Shown piece by piece: positions 9,903 through 18,491 of a stretch of DNA of 64,000 bases. The stretch is taken from positions 54,016-118,015 of the forward strand of contig CALNWN010000014.1 of the NCBI GenBank assembly GCA_940746715.1, in the 5' to 3' direction. The notes beneath the pieces are model-generated. The model was not told the DNA's origin, did not search any database, and saw only the letters and a list, made by a program, of their open reading frames with translations. A program made the position numbers and the translations under genes. This DNA is from an uncultured Paraburkholderia sp. (GTDB taxonomy: Bacteria; Pseudomonadota; Gammaproteobacteria; Burkholderiales; Burkholderiaceae). The stretch's first letter is position 1. Every line of letters begins with the position of its first letter.

Positions 9903-10017
9903 CAAGTTGTTGAGTGCGGCGCGGTTGCCGCGCAACGGCGATGTGCTGCGCGCCCCAATAGCACGAGGGCCCGCATTTCGCGCGATTAGGGAACTGGTCC
10001 CATATTCAAGACAAGCT

Positions 10018-11303
10018 ATGCGCAAAATGCGTTGGGTGGTGATTTTTCTAAGCTTTCTGGCGATCGCGGTGAACTACATCGATCGCGCGAATCTGGCGGT
10101 CGCAGCGCCGGAGATCGAAAAGGCGCTGGGCATCGGACCTGCGCAGATGGGCTTCATCCTGAGCGGCTTTTTCTGGACCTACGCGTTGATGCAGATGCCG
10201 TTCGGCTGGTTCGTCGATCGCGTCGGCGCACGTATCGCGTTGCCGCTCGCCGTCGGCTGGTGGTCTGTGTTCACCGCGTTGACCGCGGCCACCAGCAGCG
10301 TTGCGGGGATGTTCGGCTGCCGGCTGCTCGGCGTCGGCGAGGCGGGCGCGTACCCGTCGTGCGCGAAGCTCGTGAGCCAGTGGTTCCCCATCAAGGAGCG
10401 CGCGCTCGCGACGAGCATTTTCGATAGCGGCTCGCGTGTCGGCTCCGCGCTGTCCATTCTGGTCGTCGCGCTGATCATCAGCTCGGTCGGCTGGAAAGCG
10501 GCGTTCGTCATCACCGGTGCGCTTGGCGCGGTGTGGATTCTCGGCTGGTTCGTGATCTATCGGAACCCCGAGCCGCTCGATACGGGCAGCTCGAATGCGG
10601 CCGCCAGCGCGCCCGGCGTCGCCAGACAGCGCCAACGCGTCACTTGGAGCTCGCTGTTTCGCCACCGCACGCTGTGGGGAATGATGCTCGGCTTCTTTTG
10701 CCTGAATTTCGTGATCTATTTTTTCATCACGTGGTTTCCGAGCTATCTCGTGCAGACGCGCGGCTTCTCGCTGAAATCGCTCGGCACGCTCGTGATGATT
10801 CCGGCGCTGATCTCGATCCCCGGCGGCTGGCTCGGCGGCTATGTGTTGGATGCGCTGTTCCGGCGCGGCTGGAGTCTGACCGCTGCGCGCAAGACCTGCA
10901 TGGTCGGCGGCATGCTGTTGTCGTCGGTGATCACGCTGTCCGCATTCACGGCGAACGTCTATCTGATGCTCGCGTTCTTCGGCATCGCATACGGCAGCCT
11001 CGCGTTCGCCGCGGCCAGCATATGGTCGCTGCCCGGCGACGTCGCGCCGACGCCGGACCATGTCGCGTCGATCGGCGGTATTCAGAACTTTGCGTCGAAC
11101 CTGGCCGGCATCGTGATCACGACTTTCACCGGCGTGATGGTTGCGATGACCAAGGGCTCATTTTCACGATTCCGCTCGTCGTGGCCGGCGGCTTCTGCTT
11201 TCTCGGCGCGTTCAGCTATTTGGTGATCGTGGGCCGCATCGAACCGCTGTCCATGGCTTTCGATACCGAAGAAGCGTCGACGCGTGTCGGCTCGGCAGTC
11301 TGA
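10018..11303 (+). pseudogene. MFS transporter of the anion:cation symporter type, frameshifted near the C-terminus
   Basis: A sugar-acid-type major facilitator (like D-galactonate and D-glucarate permeases) starting MRKMRWVVIFLSFLA. It shows NYIDRANLAVAAPEI, GWFVDRVGAR, GEAGAYPSCAKLVSQWFP and twelve predicted helices. At about 11155, inside a short T run, a 1-bp deletion moves the last 50 residues (IPLVVAGGFCFLGAFSYLVI) into another frame; they end at 11303. The in-frame product reads on to 11226 with an unrelated tail and lacks the last helix, so it is probably inactive. It is divergent from the GntR gene and followed by a UxaA-like gene. Confidence 0.87.
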
Positions 11304-11304
11304 C

Positions 11305-11332
11305 GTAGCCGGTAGCCGGTAGCCGGTAGCGG
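11305..11332 (+). repeat. Heptanucleotide tandem repeat
   Basis: Four adjacent 7-bp units GTAGCCG, GTAGCCG, GTAGCCG, GTAGCGG in the short gap between the MFS and dehydratase genes. It is a slippage-prone simple repeat. Confidence 0.85.
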
Positions 11333-11362
11333 CCCGCAACCCATTCCATTCGAGGCCTTCTT

Positions 11363-12424
11363 ATGTTGACTCAAGCTAGCAGCGCGCCCCAGGTGATTCG
11401 TCTGCATCCGAACGACGATGTGATCATCGCCACCCGGCAGCTCTTGCCCGGCACGCGCATCGACGCGGAACGACTGGTCGTGACAGGACTCGTTCCTCCC
11501 GGCCACAAGATCGCCACGCGCGATATTGCGAAGGGCGAGCCGGTCAAGCGCTACAACCAGATTATCGGTGTGGCGCGCGAAGCGATCGCGTGCGGCCAGC
11601 ACGTTCACGTGCACAACCTCGGCATGTCCGAATTCTCGCGCGATCATGCGTTCGGCGTCGACACGCATCCGACCGAGTACGTGGCCGAGCCCGCGCACTT
11701 CATGGGCATTCGCCGCGACGACGGCCGTGTGGCGACCCGCAATTACATCGGTATCCTGACGAGTGTGAACTGTTCGGCCACGGTCGCGCGCGCCATCGCC
11801 GATCACTTCAGGCGCGACGTGCGCCCCGAAGCGCTCGCCGACTTCCCGAACGTGGACGGCGTCGTCGCGTTGACACACGGACTCGGCTGCGGCATCGACA
11901 TGCAGGGAGAAGGCATCGCCGTATTGCGCCGCACGCTGGCCGGCTGCGCGGTGCATCCGAACTTCGCGTCGGTCGTGTTCGTCGGACTCGGCTGCGAAAC
12001 CAACCAGATCGACGGCGTGCTCGAAGCAGCCGGGCCAGCCGGCAAAGAGATGAAGCTGCGCAGCTTCACGATTCAGAACAGCGGCGGCACTCGCAAGACG
12101 ATCGAGCGCGGCGTCTCGCTCGTCAAAGAAATGCTCGTCGACGCGAACCTGATCTGCTTCACGACCGGGCGAGGCTCCGCATATGGATGCGCGTCGTCAC
12201 CCTCGCTGAAGCTCGCAACCAACACCGCGCTGTGGGAACGGCAGGAGGACGACATCGATCTCAACTGCGGCGGCGTTGTCGACGGAAGCGCCAGCATCGA
12301 CGAGCTCGGCGAAGCGATTTTCCGGATGATGCTCGACTGCGCATCGGGCACGCGCTCGAAGAGCGAGCTGCACGGCTATGGGCAAAGCGAGTTCGTGCCC
12401 TGGCAGGTCGGCGTGGTGACCTGA
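11363..12424 (+). pseudogene. UxaA/GarD-family dehydratase with an internal deletion
   Basis: An altronate/galactarate dehydratase family protein, which would remove water from a sugar acid. The N-terminal SAF-like domain (residues 1-90, with NLGMSEFSRDHAFG) and the start of the catalytic region (RRDDGRVATRNYIGI, THGLGCGIDMQGEG, GLGCETNQID) are intact. After VSLVKEMLVDAN at residue 261 the sequence jumps to LICFTTGRGSAYGC, which in the family lies about 150 residues further on. The ORF is 353 codons; relatives are about 500. The deletion is in frame, so a protein could be made, but the missing middle contains conserved iron and substrate residues. A catalytic role is unlikely. Confidence 0.82.
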
Positions 12425-12482
12425 TTATGTTCACCGGGAAACGCATGCACGCCAGAGAGACGAATAGAAGAGGAGAGCTGCA

Positions 12483-13718
12483 TTGAAACGCCGCCTTTAT
12501 TCAGGCCGCGACGTGAACCGCGCGCACGGCATCGACGATCTGCGCGCGATGGCACGCAGGCGGCTGCCTAATTTCTGTTTCGAATATATCGAAGGCGGCG
12601 CTGAAGCCGAGGCGACGCTGCGCCGCAATCGGGACGTGTTCGACGAAATCGCGTTTTTGCCGCGCACGCTCGTCAATGTCGAATACCGCAACCAGAGCAG
12701 CACGCTGTTTGATCAGCGCACGGCGTCGCCGTTCATGATCGGCCCGACGGGCTACAGCGGACTGATGTTCCGCGAGGGCGATGTGCAGCTCGCGAGCGCC
12801 GCGGCGGCGGCCGGCATTCCGTTCGTGCTGAGCAACGCGTCGACGGTTGCGCTCGAAGAGGTCGTGCAACGCGCGGGCGGCCGCGTTTGGATGCAGGTCT
12901 ACATGTATCGCACGCGCGAGTTCGTCGCGAAGCTTGCGCAACGCTCGCTTGCGGCCGGAATCGAAGCGCTGGTCGTCACGACGGACAGCGCCGTGTTCGG
13001 CAAACGCGAATGGGATCTGCGCAACTACATCAAGCCGTTGATGCTCGACTGGCGCAACAAGTTCGACGTGCTGGGCCATTCGCGCTGGATGAGCAACGTG
13101 CTCTGGCCGAGCGGGATGCCGCGCTTCGCGAATCTCGGCGACCTGTTGCCGCCCGGGCAGACCAGCGTGAAGGGCGCGACGATTACGCTGGGTCAGCAGC
13201 TCGATCCGTCGCTGTCCTGGGACGACATCCGCTGGCTGCGTGATCTGTGGCCGAAGCGCCTCGTCGTGAAGGGCTTGCTGGGCGCGCCGGACGCGCTGCG
13301 GGCGATCGAGGCGGGCGTCGACGGGATCGTGCTGTCGAATCACGGCGGCCGGCAGCTCGACGGCGCGGTGTCCGCGATGGACGTGCTGCCCGAAGTCGTC
13401 GATCAGGTGCGCGGCCGACTCGCTGTGATGCTCGACGGCGGATTCCGCCGTGGCTCCGACATCCTGAAGGCCGTTGCGCTGGGCGCCGATGCCGTGCTGC
13501 TCGGCCGGGCGACGACCTATGGCCTGAGCGCGGGCGGCCAGCCGGGCGCCGCGCGCGCGATCCAGATATTGCAAACGGAAGTGGACCGGGGGCTGGGTCT
13601 GCTCGGTTGCAGCGATATTGCCGCGCTGGATCGAAGCTATCTGCGCTGGCGGTCGCTGAGCGCGGCGCAATCGCGAGTGCACGCAGGCAGCGCGCACGAG
13701 GCGGTGTCACTCGCGTGA
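12483..13718 (+). CDS. FMN-dependent alpha-hydroxy acid oxidase/dehydrogenase
   Basis: A 411-residue member of the lactate/mandelate/glycolate oxidase family, which oxidises a 2-hydroxy acid to a 2-oxo acid using FMN. Visible motifs are FEYIEGGAEAEAT and PFMIGPTGYSGL near the N-terminus, the FMN-phosphate lysine in LVVKG (about 263), and the catalytic His287 and Arg290 in LSNHGGRQLDG. LDGGFRRGSDILKA and ADAVLLGRA complete the barrel. The gene is intact and follows the dehydratase by 58 bp with GAGGAG upstream. The exact substrate is unknown; context points to a hydroxy acid arising from sugar-acid breakdown. Confidence 0.92.
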   Translation: MKRRLYSGRDVNRAHGIDDLRAMARRRLPNFCFEYIEGGAEAEATLRRNRDVFDEIAFLPRTLVNVEYRNQSSTLFDQRTASPFMIGPTGYSGLMFREGDVQLASAAAAAGIPFVLSNASTVALEEVVQRAGGRVWMQVYMYRTREFVAKLAQRSLAAGIEALVVTTDSAVFGKREWDLRNYIKPLMLDWRNKFDVLGHSRWMSNVLWPSGMPRFANLGDLLPPGQTSVKGATITLGQQLDPSLSWDDIRWLRDLWPKRLVVKGLLGAPDALRAIEAGVDGIVLSNHGGRQLDGAVSAMDVLPEVVDQVRGRLAVMLDGGFRRGSDILKAVALGADAVLLGRATTYGLSAGGQPGAARAIQILQTEVDRGLGLLGCSDIAALDRSYLRWRSLSAAQSRVHAGSAHEAVSLA

Positions 13719-13770
13719 CGACGGGAAGACGATGAGCGTGCTTGCCGGCACACCTGCCGGCACCGCCCGC

Positions 13771-13820
13771 GTTACCGGTAACTAAACGGAATTGCACACG
13801 CCCGCACCAGTCGCTATACT
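13771..13820 (+). promoter_or_regulatory. LacI-type operator plus sigma-70 promoter for the ABC importer operon
   Basis: GTTACCGGTAAC at 13771-13782 is a perfect 12-bp palindrome, the same core as the E. coli GntR/IdnR (LacI-family) operator. Nine bases after it starts a strong promoter: TTGCAC (13792-13797), 17-bp spacer, TATACT (13815-13820). The first downstream gene begins at 13948. No LacI-family gene is present nearby, so the regulator would be encoded elsewhere. The promoter call is good; the binding protein is inferred from motif similarity. Confidence 0.6.
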
Positions 13821-13947
13821 GGCTCCGCAATCGGTGGCCTGACCAAAACAGATTGGCCTGACCGCAGCACGAATCAACGCAGACTGGCGAACGGCGCGTT
13901 GTCGATCAAGTCACGGCGCGCGAAGAAAAACGAAAGGAGATGACACG

Positions 13948-14205
13948 ATGTTCCGTAAAGGAATGAAGGTCAGGGCCGCGCTCGCGCTCGCCGCGTGCAT
14001 GGTCGGCAGCGCGGCGCACGCGCAGGTTGCCACCGGCGACACTCTCGCGGGCAAGCCTATCCCCAAGGACGTGACCATCAACGTACCGCTGCTCGCGATC
14101 TCGCAACAGGAGTTGCCGGCGAAGCTCGCCGCGACGCCGAAGGGCGCTATCGCCGACGTCACCTACACGTTGCCGCAGACCGTGGCGCTGCTCGACAAAA
14201 AGTAA
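13948..14205 (+). pseudogene. Sugar-binding protein remnant (signal peptide joined to C-terminus)
   Basis: An 85-codon ORF. Residues 1-26 are a Sec signal peptide ending SAAHA, followed by QVATGDT, the same mature N-terminus as the intact binding protein at 18492 (QVATGDT). The next residues, LAGKPIPKDVTI, match the far C-terminal LAGKKVPHDIRM of that protein, and the rest aligns to its end (ELPAKLAATPKGA against ELDTLLAKTPAGA). About 270 residues between are missing, in frame. It is the shell of a paralogous periplasmic binding protein at the head of the ABC operon and cannot bind sugar. Confidence 0.85.
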
Positions 14206-14239
14206 GCACGCGCGCGACGCCACGCACGGAGGCATGTGA

Positions 14240-15575
14240 ATGGGCGCAACATCAAGCAACGGTCAGCCGGGCGCGCTGATTCGCTTCGAAGGCATCGGCA
14301 AGACCTTCGGCCGGGTTCGCGCGCTCGCCGACATCGACTTCGCGTTCATGCGCGGAGAATGCGTCGGCATCGCGGGACATAACGGCGCGGGCAAATCCAC
14401 GCTCATGGCGGTGCTGGCGGGCGTCTATGCGCCGACGCAGGGACGCATCGACGTGGAGGGACAAGCGGCGCCGCATTACGATGCGAACGCCGCGCGCGAT
14501 GCAGGCGTGCGCGGCGTGTTCCAGGAGTTGTCGCTGTGCGCGAATCTGACGGTCGCCGAAAACATGACGATCGTGCATCCGCAATTGCGCGGGGCTGGCT
14601 GGCGTCGCAAGGCAACCGCGTTGATGCGCGAGAAGCTCGAAGAAATCTTTCCCGGCAATGGGCTGAAGGGTAATGAGCTGGTTTCCGATCTGACGCTCAC
14701 GCAACAGCAGATGGTGGAAATTGCCCGCGGCTTTACCGTGACCGATGCGCCGGTGCGCCTCGTGATTCTCGACGAGCCGACGTCGTCGCTCGACGCGCAT
14801 ACGGCCGATCAGCTGCTCGCGTTCGTGCGGCGCGCGGCGCAATCGGGAATCACCTGCGTGCTCATCACGCACATGCTGGGTGAAATCGAGCGCGTCGCGG
14901 ATCGTGTGGTCGTGATGCGCGACGGCGGAATTGTCGGCGTGCTGCCGCGCGACGCGGCGAGCCGCGCGGCGAGATCGTCGGCTTTGCGGGACTCGCCGGC
15001 CAGGGTCAAACCGAAGCGTTGCTGTCGATCTACGAGGCCGCGACGCGTCGCGGCGCAGGGCGCCTGAAAGCCGCTTTCGTCGCAGGCGATCGCGGTCGCG
15101 ACGGCGTGTTTCCGGTCTGGTCGATCGCGCAATCTCGACGTGCGCTGGCTTTTCGGCGGCGCGAAGTCGAAGCGCGGTCTGGTCGATCGCGCGGCCGCGC
15201 GCGCTCGACGAAGCGTGGCGCGCGAAGATCGGCATACGCGGCGCGCCGATGAGCGCGGGCATCCTGTCGCTGTCCGGCGGCAATCAGCAGAAAGTGCTGC
15301 TCGCACGCGCGCTCGCGTCGGACGCGGTGCTGATCCTGATGGACGATCCCACGCGCGGCGTGGATGTCGGCACGAAGCGCGACATCTATCAGCTCGTTCA
15401 CGACGAAGCGCAAAAGGGCCGCACCTTCATCTGGTATACGACCGAAAACGAAGAGCTGTCGCATTGCGATCGCACCTATGTATTCCGCTCGGCGGCCGTC
15501 ACGCGCGTGCTCGCTGCCGACGAATGCACGGAAGAAGCACTGCTTGCAGCCAGCTTCGAGGAGCAGGCCGCATGA
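14240..15575 (+). pseudogene. Ribose-type sugar ABC transporter ATP-binding protein, multiply disrupted
   Basis: A double-domain sugar importer ATPase. The first domain is complete: Walker A GHNGAGKSTL, LTLTQQQMVEIARG signature region, Walker B LVILDEPTSSLD, and the H-loop LITHMLGEI. After GIVGVLPRDAAS (about 14955) a deletion with frameshift removes the linker and start of domain 2. GEIVGFAGLAGQGQTEALLS resumes in another frame. Two more frameshifts follow, near 15128 and 15207. The end retains LSLSGGNQQKVLLARAL and a second Walker B, LILMDDPTRGVD. TGA at 15573-15575 overlaps the ATG of the next permease. The importer lacks a working motor. Confidence 0.88.
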
Positions 15576-16522
15576 CGCCCGCGCGCTTTTCGATCCAGAG
15601 CACGCGGGGTCGCCTGCGCGCGCTGCTTCCCGCAATCTCGCTGATTGCGGTGCTCGTGCCGATCCTCATCATGCAGCCCGCGGTGATGAGCTATTCCGGC
15701 TCCAGTCTGCTGCTCAATCTGGCGGTGCCAATCGTGCTCGCGACGCTCGCGCAGCTCGCGATCATCACCGTGAACGACCTCGATCTGTCGATCGGTTCTT
15801 TTGTGAGTCTCATGGCGTGCATCGGCGCGACGCTGCTCGTTAAAGAGCCGTGGCTCGGTGCGCTCGCGCTGATCGGCTGCGTGCTCGCATATGCGGCAGT
15901 CGGCGCGCTGATCGAGCTGCGGCAGATCCCGTCGATCGTGGTCACGCTCGGTCTGTCGTTCGTATGGAGCGGCCTCGCGATCGTGCTGCTGCCTTCGCCG
16001 AGCGGCACGAGTCCCGGCTGGCTCGGCACGGCAATGAACTATCAGACGCCGCTCATCGCGGCGCCGATCGTGTGGTCGGTGGTGGTCGCGATTATCGGCC
16101 ACATGCTGCTGATGCGCACCTCGGCCGGCGTTCGCATCCGCGGCGCGGGCGGCAATCCGCGCGCGATGCGCCGCTTCGGCTGGTCGCTCGTGCGCAGCAA
16201 GGCGACGCTGTACGACATCGCGGGGATCTTCGGCGTGCTGTCGGGTCTGTCTCTGCTCGGCCTCACGACTTCCGCCGACGCCAATCTCGCGCTGCGCTAC
16301 ACGCTGCTGTCCATCGCGGCGGTGATACTCGGCGGCGGCGAATTTATCGGCGGGCGCGTGTCGGTGATCGGCGCAGTGCTCGGTGCAATTACGCTGACGC
16401 TCGCGGCGTCGTTCCTCGCCTTCCTCAATATCTCGGTGGACTGGCAGGTCGGCATGCAGGGCGCGATCCTCGTCGTCGTGCTGTCGCTGCGCGTGCTGCT
16501 GCAACGCGGGGAGCGCCAATGA
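15572..16522 (+). CDS. Ribose-type sugar ABC transporter permease 1
   Basis: A 316-residue inner-membrane permease with eight to ten hydrophobic segments, of the RbsC/AraH class. DLDLSIGSFVSLMACIGATL near the middle and GGGEFIGGRVSVIGAVLGA near the end are family signatures, the latter the coupling-helix region that contacts the ATPase. Its ATG overlaps the ATPase stop (ATGA), and its own stop overlaps the next permease start in the same way, so translation is coupled. The frame is intact, although its ATPase partner is broken. Confidence 0.9.
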   Translation: MTPARFSIQSTRGRLRALLPAISLIAVLVPILIMQPAVMSYSGSSLLLNLAVPIVLATLAQLAIITVNDLDLSIGSFVSLMACIGATLLVKEPWLGALALIGCVLAYAAVGALIELRQIPSIVVTLGLSFVWSGLAIVLLPSPSGTSPGWLGTAMNYQTPLIAAPIVWSVVVAIIGHMLLMRTSAGVRIRGAGGNPRAMRRFGWSLVRSKATLYDIAGIFGVLSGLSLLGLTTSADANLALRYTLLSIAAVILGGGEFIGGRVSVIGAVLGAITLTLAASFLAFLNISVDWQVGMQGAILVVVLSLRVLLQRGERQ

Positions 16523-17504
16523 AATCGCAGGTAACTGGCAGGACAATCGGCGCAGAAGAACCCGCGTGGTCGCGCTTGCGCAGCGTTCAGGCGCCGTGGG
16601 CGTGGTCGTTCGTCGGCGCGGTGCTGGTGTGGTTCGGCATCGTCGGCGTGTTCGGCTTCGGCATTGCCAGCAATGTCGCCCAGACGGCGCTCACCTACGG
16701 CGTGTTCATGGTGCTGGTCGGTCTCGGGCAGATGCTCGTGATCACGTCGGGCGTCGGTAACATCGACCTCTCGGTGCCGTCGACCATCGCGCTCGCGGGC
16801 GTGATCGGCATGCACGTCATGGGCGGGGCAGACGGGCGAATCGTGCTCGGCGTCGCGGCCGCGCTGGGCGTCGGTGTCGCGGTGGGCCTCGCGAATTACA
16901 TGCTGATCAGGCTGCTGCGCATTCCGCCGATCATCGCGACGCTGTCGTCGAGTTTCATCATTCAGTCGATCGCGATCACGCAAGGGCGGCAGCTCCCGCC
17001 ACCGCCGCCCGCGCTCGGCGCGTTCGCGACCGGCCGGTTCCTGAACGTGCCGTATATCGCGCTCCTTGCATTTGCGCTGTCGGTCGGGCTGGCGGTGCTG
17101 CTGCATCGCGCGGTGTACGGCCGGAAGCTGTCGGCGATCGGACAGAACGCACGGGCCGCGTGGCTCGCGGGCGTCGACGTGCATCGCACGCGCTGCCTCG
17201 CGTACGTGCTGTGCTCGATGATCGCGGCGCTCACGGCGCTTCTGCTCGCGGCGACCTCGGGCGGCGCGTCGCTCGACATGGGCGTTGAGTACATGCTGAT
17301 TTCGATCGCCGTGGTCGTGATCGGCGGCACGCTGGTTGCCGCGGCAAGGCGACGATCGTCGGCGTGTGGGGCGCGTCGATGTTCCTGTTTCTCACGAACG
17401 CCGCGCTCAACGCGCTCGGCGCGGATGCGGGCGTGCGCTCGATCGTCTATGGCGTGCTCATCATCGCGGTGACGGTCGCGGTCGGTGGAAAGACGGTGCG
17501 GTGA
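16519..17504 (+). pseudogene. Ribose-type sugar ABC transporter permease 2, frameshifted
   Basis: The second RbsC-like permease, starting MKSQVTGRTIG and containing VGNIDLSVPSTIALAGVIG and YGRKLSAIGQNARAAWLAG. It is in frame to VVIGGTLVA, then a 1-bp deletion at about 17340 diverts it. The correct continuation, GKATIVGVWGASMFLFLTNA and onward to VGGKTVR, lies in another frame and stops at 17502-17504. The last two membrane segments are lost from the in-frame product. The next gene follows after 47 bp. Confidence 0.88.
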
Positions 17505-17551
17505 AGAGGCGTCGACCGCTTTTCCGATTCATATCGAGAACGAGAGGGGAC

Positions 17552-18460
17552 ATGAAATCCAGCGACTACGAAGTGCATGATCCGCGTTTCAGACGGCTGC
17601 TTCAGCCCAACGCATTCCTGAGCCGCCTGACGGATGAATGCCTGTGGGCCGAAGGGCCGGTGTATTTCCCGGCGACCGACCTGCTCATCTGGAGCGACAT
17701 ACCCAACAACCGGATGTTGCGCTGGGCACCGGGAATGGGCGTGGGCGTGTTCCGCGCGCCGTCGAATTACAGCAACGGCAACACGCGCGATCGTGAAGGC
17801 CGGCTCGTCAGTTGCGAGCACGGTGCGCGGCACGTGACGCGCACCGAACATGACGGCAGCGTAACCGTGCTTGCGTCGCACTTCGAAGGCAAGCGGCTGA
17901 ATTCGCCGAACGATGTCATCGTCGATTCGAACGGCCACATCTGGTTCACGGATCCTGATTACGGAATCCTGAGCGACTACGAAGGGTATCGCGCAGAGAG
18001 CGAGATCGGCCGCTGCAACGTGTACCGCATTTCGCCCGACAGCGCGCGTGTGGAACTGGTCAGCGACGACTTCGTGAAGCCGAACGGTCTCGCGTTCTCG
18101 CCGGACGAATCGCGCCTCTATATCGCTGATTCCGGCGCGTCGCACGACGACAAGGCGCCGCGTCATATCCGCGTGTTCGATGTAGCGGGCGAGGGCCGTT
18201 TGCGCAGCGGACGCGTCTTCATCGAAATTCGAAGCGGCGTGCCGGACGGCATGCGCGTGGATGAGCACGGCAACGTGTGGACGAGCGCGGAAGACGGCGT
18301 CCATTGCTATGCGCCGGACGGGACGCTGCTCGGCAAGATCCTGATTCCCGAGGTGGTCGCGAATCTCACGTTCGGCGGCATCAACCGCAATCGGCTGTTT
18401 ATCGCAGCGACCTCGTCGATCTATTCGCTTCACGTCGGTGTGCGCGGCGCGGGGCGGTGA
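17552..18460 (+). CDS. SMP-30/gluconolactonase family lactonase
   Basis: A 302-residue six-bladed beta-propeller protein that hydrolyses aldonolactones. Metal-ligand positions of the family are visible: Glu34 in AEGPVYF, Asn/Asp in SPNDVIVDSNGHIWFTDPDY, and Asp in KPNGLAFSPDESRLYIADSG. Start ATG 17552 has GAGAGGGGA just upstream, and the frame before it belongs to the permease pseudogene. It is intact. Together with the dehydratase and transporter genes it fits a non-phosphorylative sugar or sugar-acid oxidation route. Confidence 0.92.
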   Translation: MKSSDYEVHDPRFRRLLQPNAFLSRLTDECLWAEGPVYFPATDLLIWSDIPNNRMLRWAPGMGVGVFRAPSNYSNGNTRDREGRLVSCEHGARHVTRTEHDGSVTVLASHFEGKRLNSPNDVIVDSNGHIWFTDPDYGILSDYEGYRAESEIGRCNVYRISPDSARVELVSDDFVKPNGLAFSPDESRLYIADSGASHDDKAPRHIRVFDVAGEGRLRSGRVFIEIRSGVPDGMRVDEHGNVWTSAEDGVHCYAPDGTLLGKILIPEVVANLTFGGINRNRLFIAATSSIYSLHVGVRGAGR

Positions 18461-18491
18461 AACGTCACAACATCAAAAACCGGAGACGAAC

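Noticed and set aside
11305..11332. CRISPR-like array.
   Set aside because: Units are 7 bp with no spacers, and no cas genes are present.
10048..15283. Long open frames opposite the MFS, FMN oxidase and ABC ATPase genes (10048-11061, 12501-13697, 14252-15283 minus strand).
   Set aside because: Translations are Arg/Ala/His-rich without family features; they are typical antisense frames of GC-rich coding DNA.
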